Notes under the pieces: model-generated
Databases searched by the model: none
The model's input: only the letters and a program-made list of their open reading frames with translations
Told to the model about the DNA's origin: nothing
IMG/VR virus record: IMGVR_UViG_3300036830_000453
Span: 1 to 40,091 of that record
Reading direction: 5' to 3' (one strand)
DNA: 40,091 nt
Source: a virus
Part shown: positions 39,081 through 40,091 of the stretch, in pieces
Layout: every line of letters begins with the position of its first letter
How positions within the stretch are numbered: position 1 is the first letter of the stretch
Position numbers and translations under genes: made by a program

Positions 39081-39346
39081 CGGGCACACATAACAGGCGG
39101 TGTTCCGAACGGCGGGTGCGGCAGGCAAGCTACCTGGCAAACCCCGTCTCTTGAGTGCCCCCTCTCTCGAAGATACTCCCGCAGCCGGACTCGGTGGCCT
39201 AACCGGCCGGCCGGGGAGCTTTACGCCGCACGTGTGCTTTCCAGGTAACGCCGCACAGCGCTGCAGCGCACCTTTGCAGAAGGCCTTGCGCTGCGGAGTA
39301 GGAAAAACCCTGATCTTTTTGTAAGCCTTCAACCGGAGAAACCCCC

Positions 39347-39928
39347 ATGTCAGCGAGATTCACCCAAGGCACCAATGAGCGCAGCACGCGCGTCGTCACG
39401 CAGCGGAGCCCGGTGCGTACCGCGCGCGGCTCGGGTCGCGGCAAGGCCGGCGGCATGCCCGGCTACATCAAGACACGGACCGACTCCTCGAGCGGCGGCC
39501 TTGCGAGCTCGAAGCCGGTGGGCCCGCGCTTCAACGTCGGCATGACCAGCGCCTCGACGAACAAGACCGCGGCGATGCGCGCGCAGGGCGCCTACATCGG
39601 CAAGAAGGGCGGCGGGTCCGCCTCGAAGAAATTCGACGCCGGCAAGTTTCGCGGCTCAAGCGACAAGAGCTACCGCGCCACTTCGATGGGCGCGCCGGGT
39701 AGTGTTCGCACCATGGGCCAGCCCAAAGCCCCGCCCTCGCGCGCCGCGAACGAGAAGGAAGGCGCGAGCGTTGGCCGCTCAGGTTCCCGCCGCGCCGTCT
39801 CCGGCGGTGGTGACTTTGGTGCGAACAAGCTACCCCCGGGCGGAGCGAAGGCCGGAGCCGGACGCGGGACGATGGAGTCCTTACGAGGCCGGGCCACCAT
39901 GGGCTCGGGCAAGAAGTCGATGTATTGA
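39347..39928 (+). CDS. basic Ser/Gly-rich protein, first late gene
   Basis: A 193-residue, highly basic protein of low complexity (RGSGRGKAGGMPGYIKTRTD, KKGGGSASKKFDAGKFRGSS). It has no hydrophobic core and no known domain. Its charge would suit DNA or RNA binding or a packaged internal protein. It starts the late operon, and its stop is followed by the 89-511 gene across the contig junction. Confidence 0.65.
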   Translation: MSARFTQGTNERSTRVVTQRSPVRTARGSGRGKAGGMPGYIKTRTDSSSGGLASSKPVGPRFNVGMTSASTNKTAAMRAQGAYIGKKGGGSASKKFDAGKFRGSSDKSYRATSMGAPGSVRTMGQPKAPPSRAANEKEGASVGRSGSRRAVSGGGDFGANKLPPGGAKAGAGRGTMESLRGRATMGSGKKSMY

Positions 39929-40091
39929 GGCGATATTTATCGCATAGCTAGCGCATTGAAACCCCTCACTTTTATCAACACTTAAGAGGTTCGACCCATG
40001 ACCGTAGCAGCCTGGATCCGCGGACTTCCCGTCGGTGTCGTTCAAGCCATCAAGGGCGCGTTCGACTACCCCTCATCGCAAGCGCTCGTCG
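39910..40091. repeat. terminal overlap, right copy
   Basis: Same as bases 1-182 except T at 40027, where the left copy has C at 118. In the 89-511 gene frame this changes CTC to CTT, both Leu, so the protein is unchanged. Confidence 0.9.
39998..40091 (+). CDS. truncated copy of the 89-511 gene
   Basis: The first 31 codons of the small virion-associated protein, cut by the end of the window. Identical at protein level to the start of the gene at 89. It is a product of the terminal overlap, not a second gene. Confidence 0.85.
   Translation, partial: MTVAAWIRGLPVGVVQAIKGAFDYPSSQALV

Larger units (their letters stand above)
38917..39346 (+). other. 430-base non-coding late leader
   Basis: No gene is supported. 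It holds two promoter-like pairs (38920-38949 and 39013-39041), a strong GC hairpin GGCCCC-ACGCG-GGGGCC (39064-39080), a CCGGCCGG palindrome near 39209 and a ribosome site (CCGGAG) before ATG 39347. The length and structure of the leader fit control by antitermination or processing. Confidence 0.6.

Noticed and set aside
1-40091. CRISPR array, insertion sequence, integrase and attachment site
   Set aside because: No regularly spaced repeats, no transposase or integrase frame, and no tRNA-type attachment duplication were found on reading both strands.

Overview
The window looks like the complete genome of a GC-rich tailed double-stranded DNA phage. Short-tailed (podovirus-like) morphology is likely, and the host is probably a GC-rich proteobacterium, judged only from composition and gene style. 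Bases 39910-40091 repeat bases 1-182 with one synonymous difference, so the contig closes on itself into a unit of 39,909 bp. I see no integrase, no DNA or RNA polymerase and no primase or helicase. The phage probably depends on host replication and transcription enzymes.

Layout. (1) The late plus-strand block starts after a strong sigma70-like promoter near 39013-39041, crosses the contig junction and runs to about 28 kb. It encodes a small repeat-region protein, a ParB-methyltransferase fusion, small and large terminase, several small proteins, a large portal, a zinc-ribbon protein, a scaffold-like protein, the major capsid protein and a second virion-type protein. Next come a 699-residue glycosyltransferase / DUF115-like / FkbM-methyltransferase fusion, head-tail adaptor and tail hub proteins, a GNAT acetyltransferase, Pro/Gly-rich and Gln/Asn-rich candidate ejection proteins, a tail fibre, a Gly-rich tail protein, a cupin, a peptidoglycan hydrolase and several small membrane proteins that include holin candidates. 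(2) A minus-strand pair, an HNH endonuclease and a 53-residue two-helix membrane protein, sits antisense inside this block, directly in front of the tail fibre gene. (3) A minus-strand early block (about 35.4 to 27.8 kb) holds an Erf-type annealing protein, many tiny coupled genes, CsrA, a J-domain protein, a Gp49-family protein, a TGT/DpdA-like protein with an apparent frameshift, and others. It is interrupted at 29.8-30.5 kb by plus-strand spanin genes, with Rz1 nested inside Rz. (4) A plus-strand early block (35.5-38.9 kb) encodes a small DNA-binding protein, a GIY-YIG protein, small proteins, a VRR-NUC nuclease and a helix-turn-helix regulator placed just upstream of the late promoter.

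How it fits together. Divergent promoters near 35.4-35.5 kb probably start both early arms. The last gene of the right arm (38455-38916) sits where late activators or antiterminators usually sit, immediately before the late promoter and a 430-base untranslated leader. Most genes overlap by ATGA, GTGA or TTGA, so translation is strongly coupled. Items of most interest are the three-domain glycan enzyme inside the head module, the phage CsrA with recurring AGGGGATA ribosome-binding sites, the tail fibre whose only good start is out of frame across a six-G tract, the frameshifted TGT-like gene, and a 19-bp repeated palindrome in front of two minus-strand genes. Several real genes are shorter than 60 codons (19518-19685, 23020-23181, 28122-28283, 32012-32116, 32623-32766, 33957-34124).
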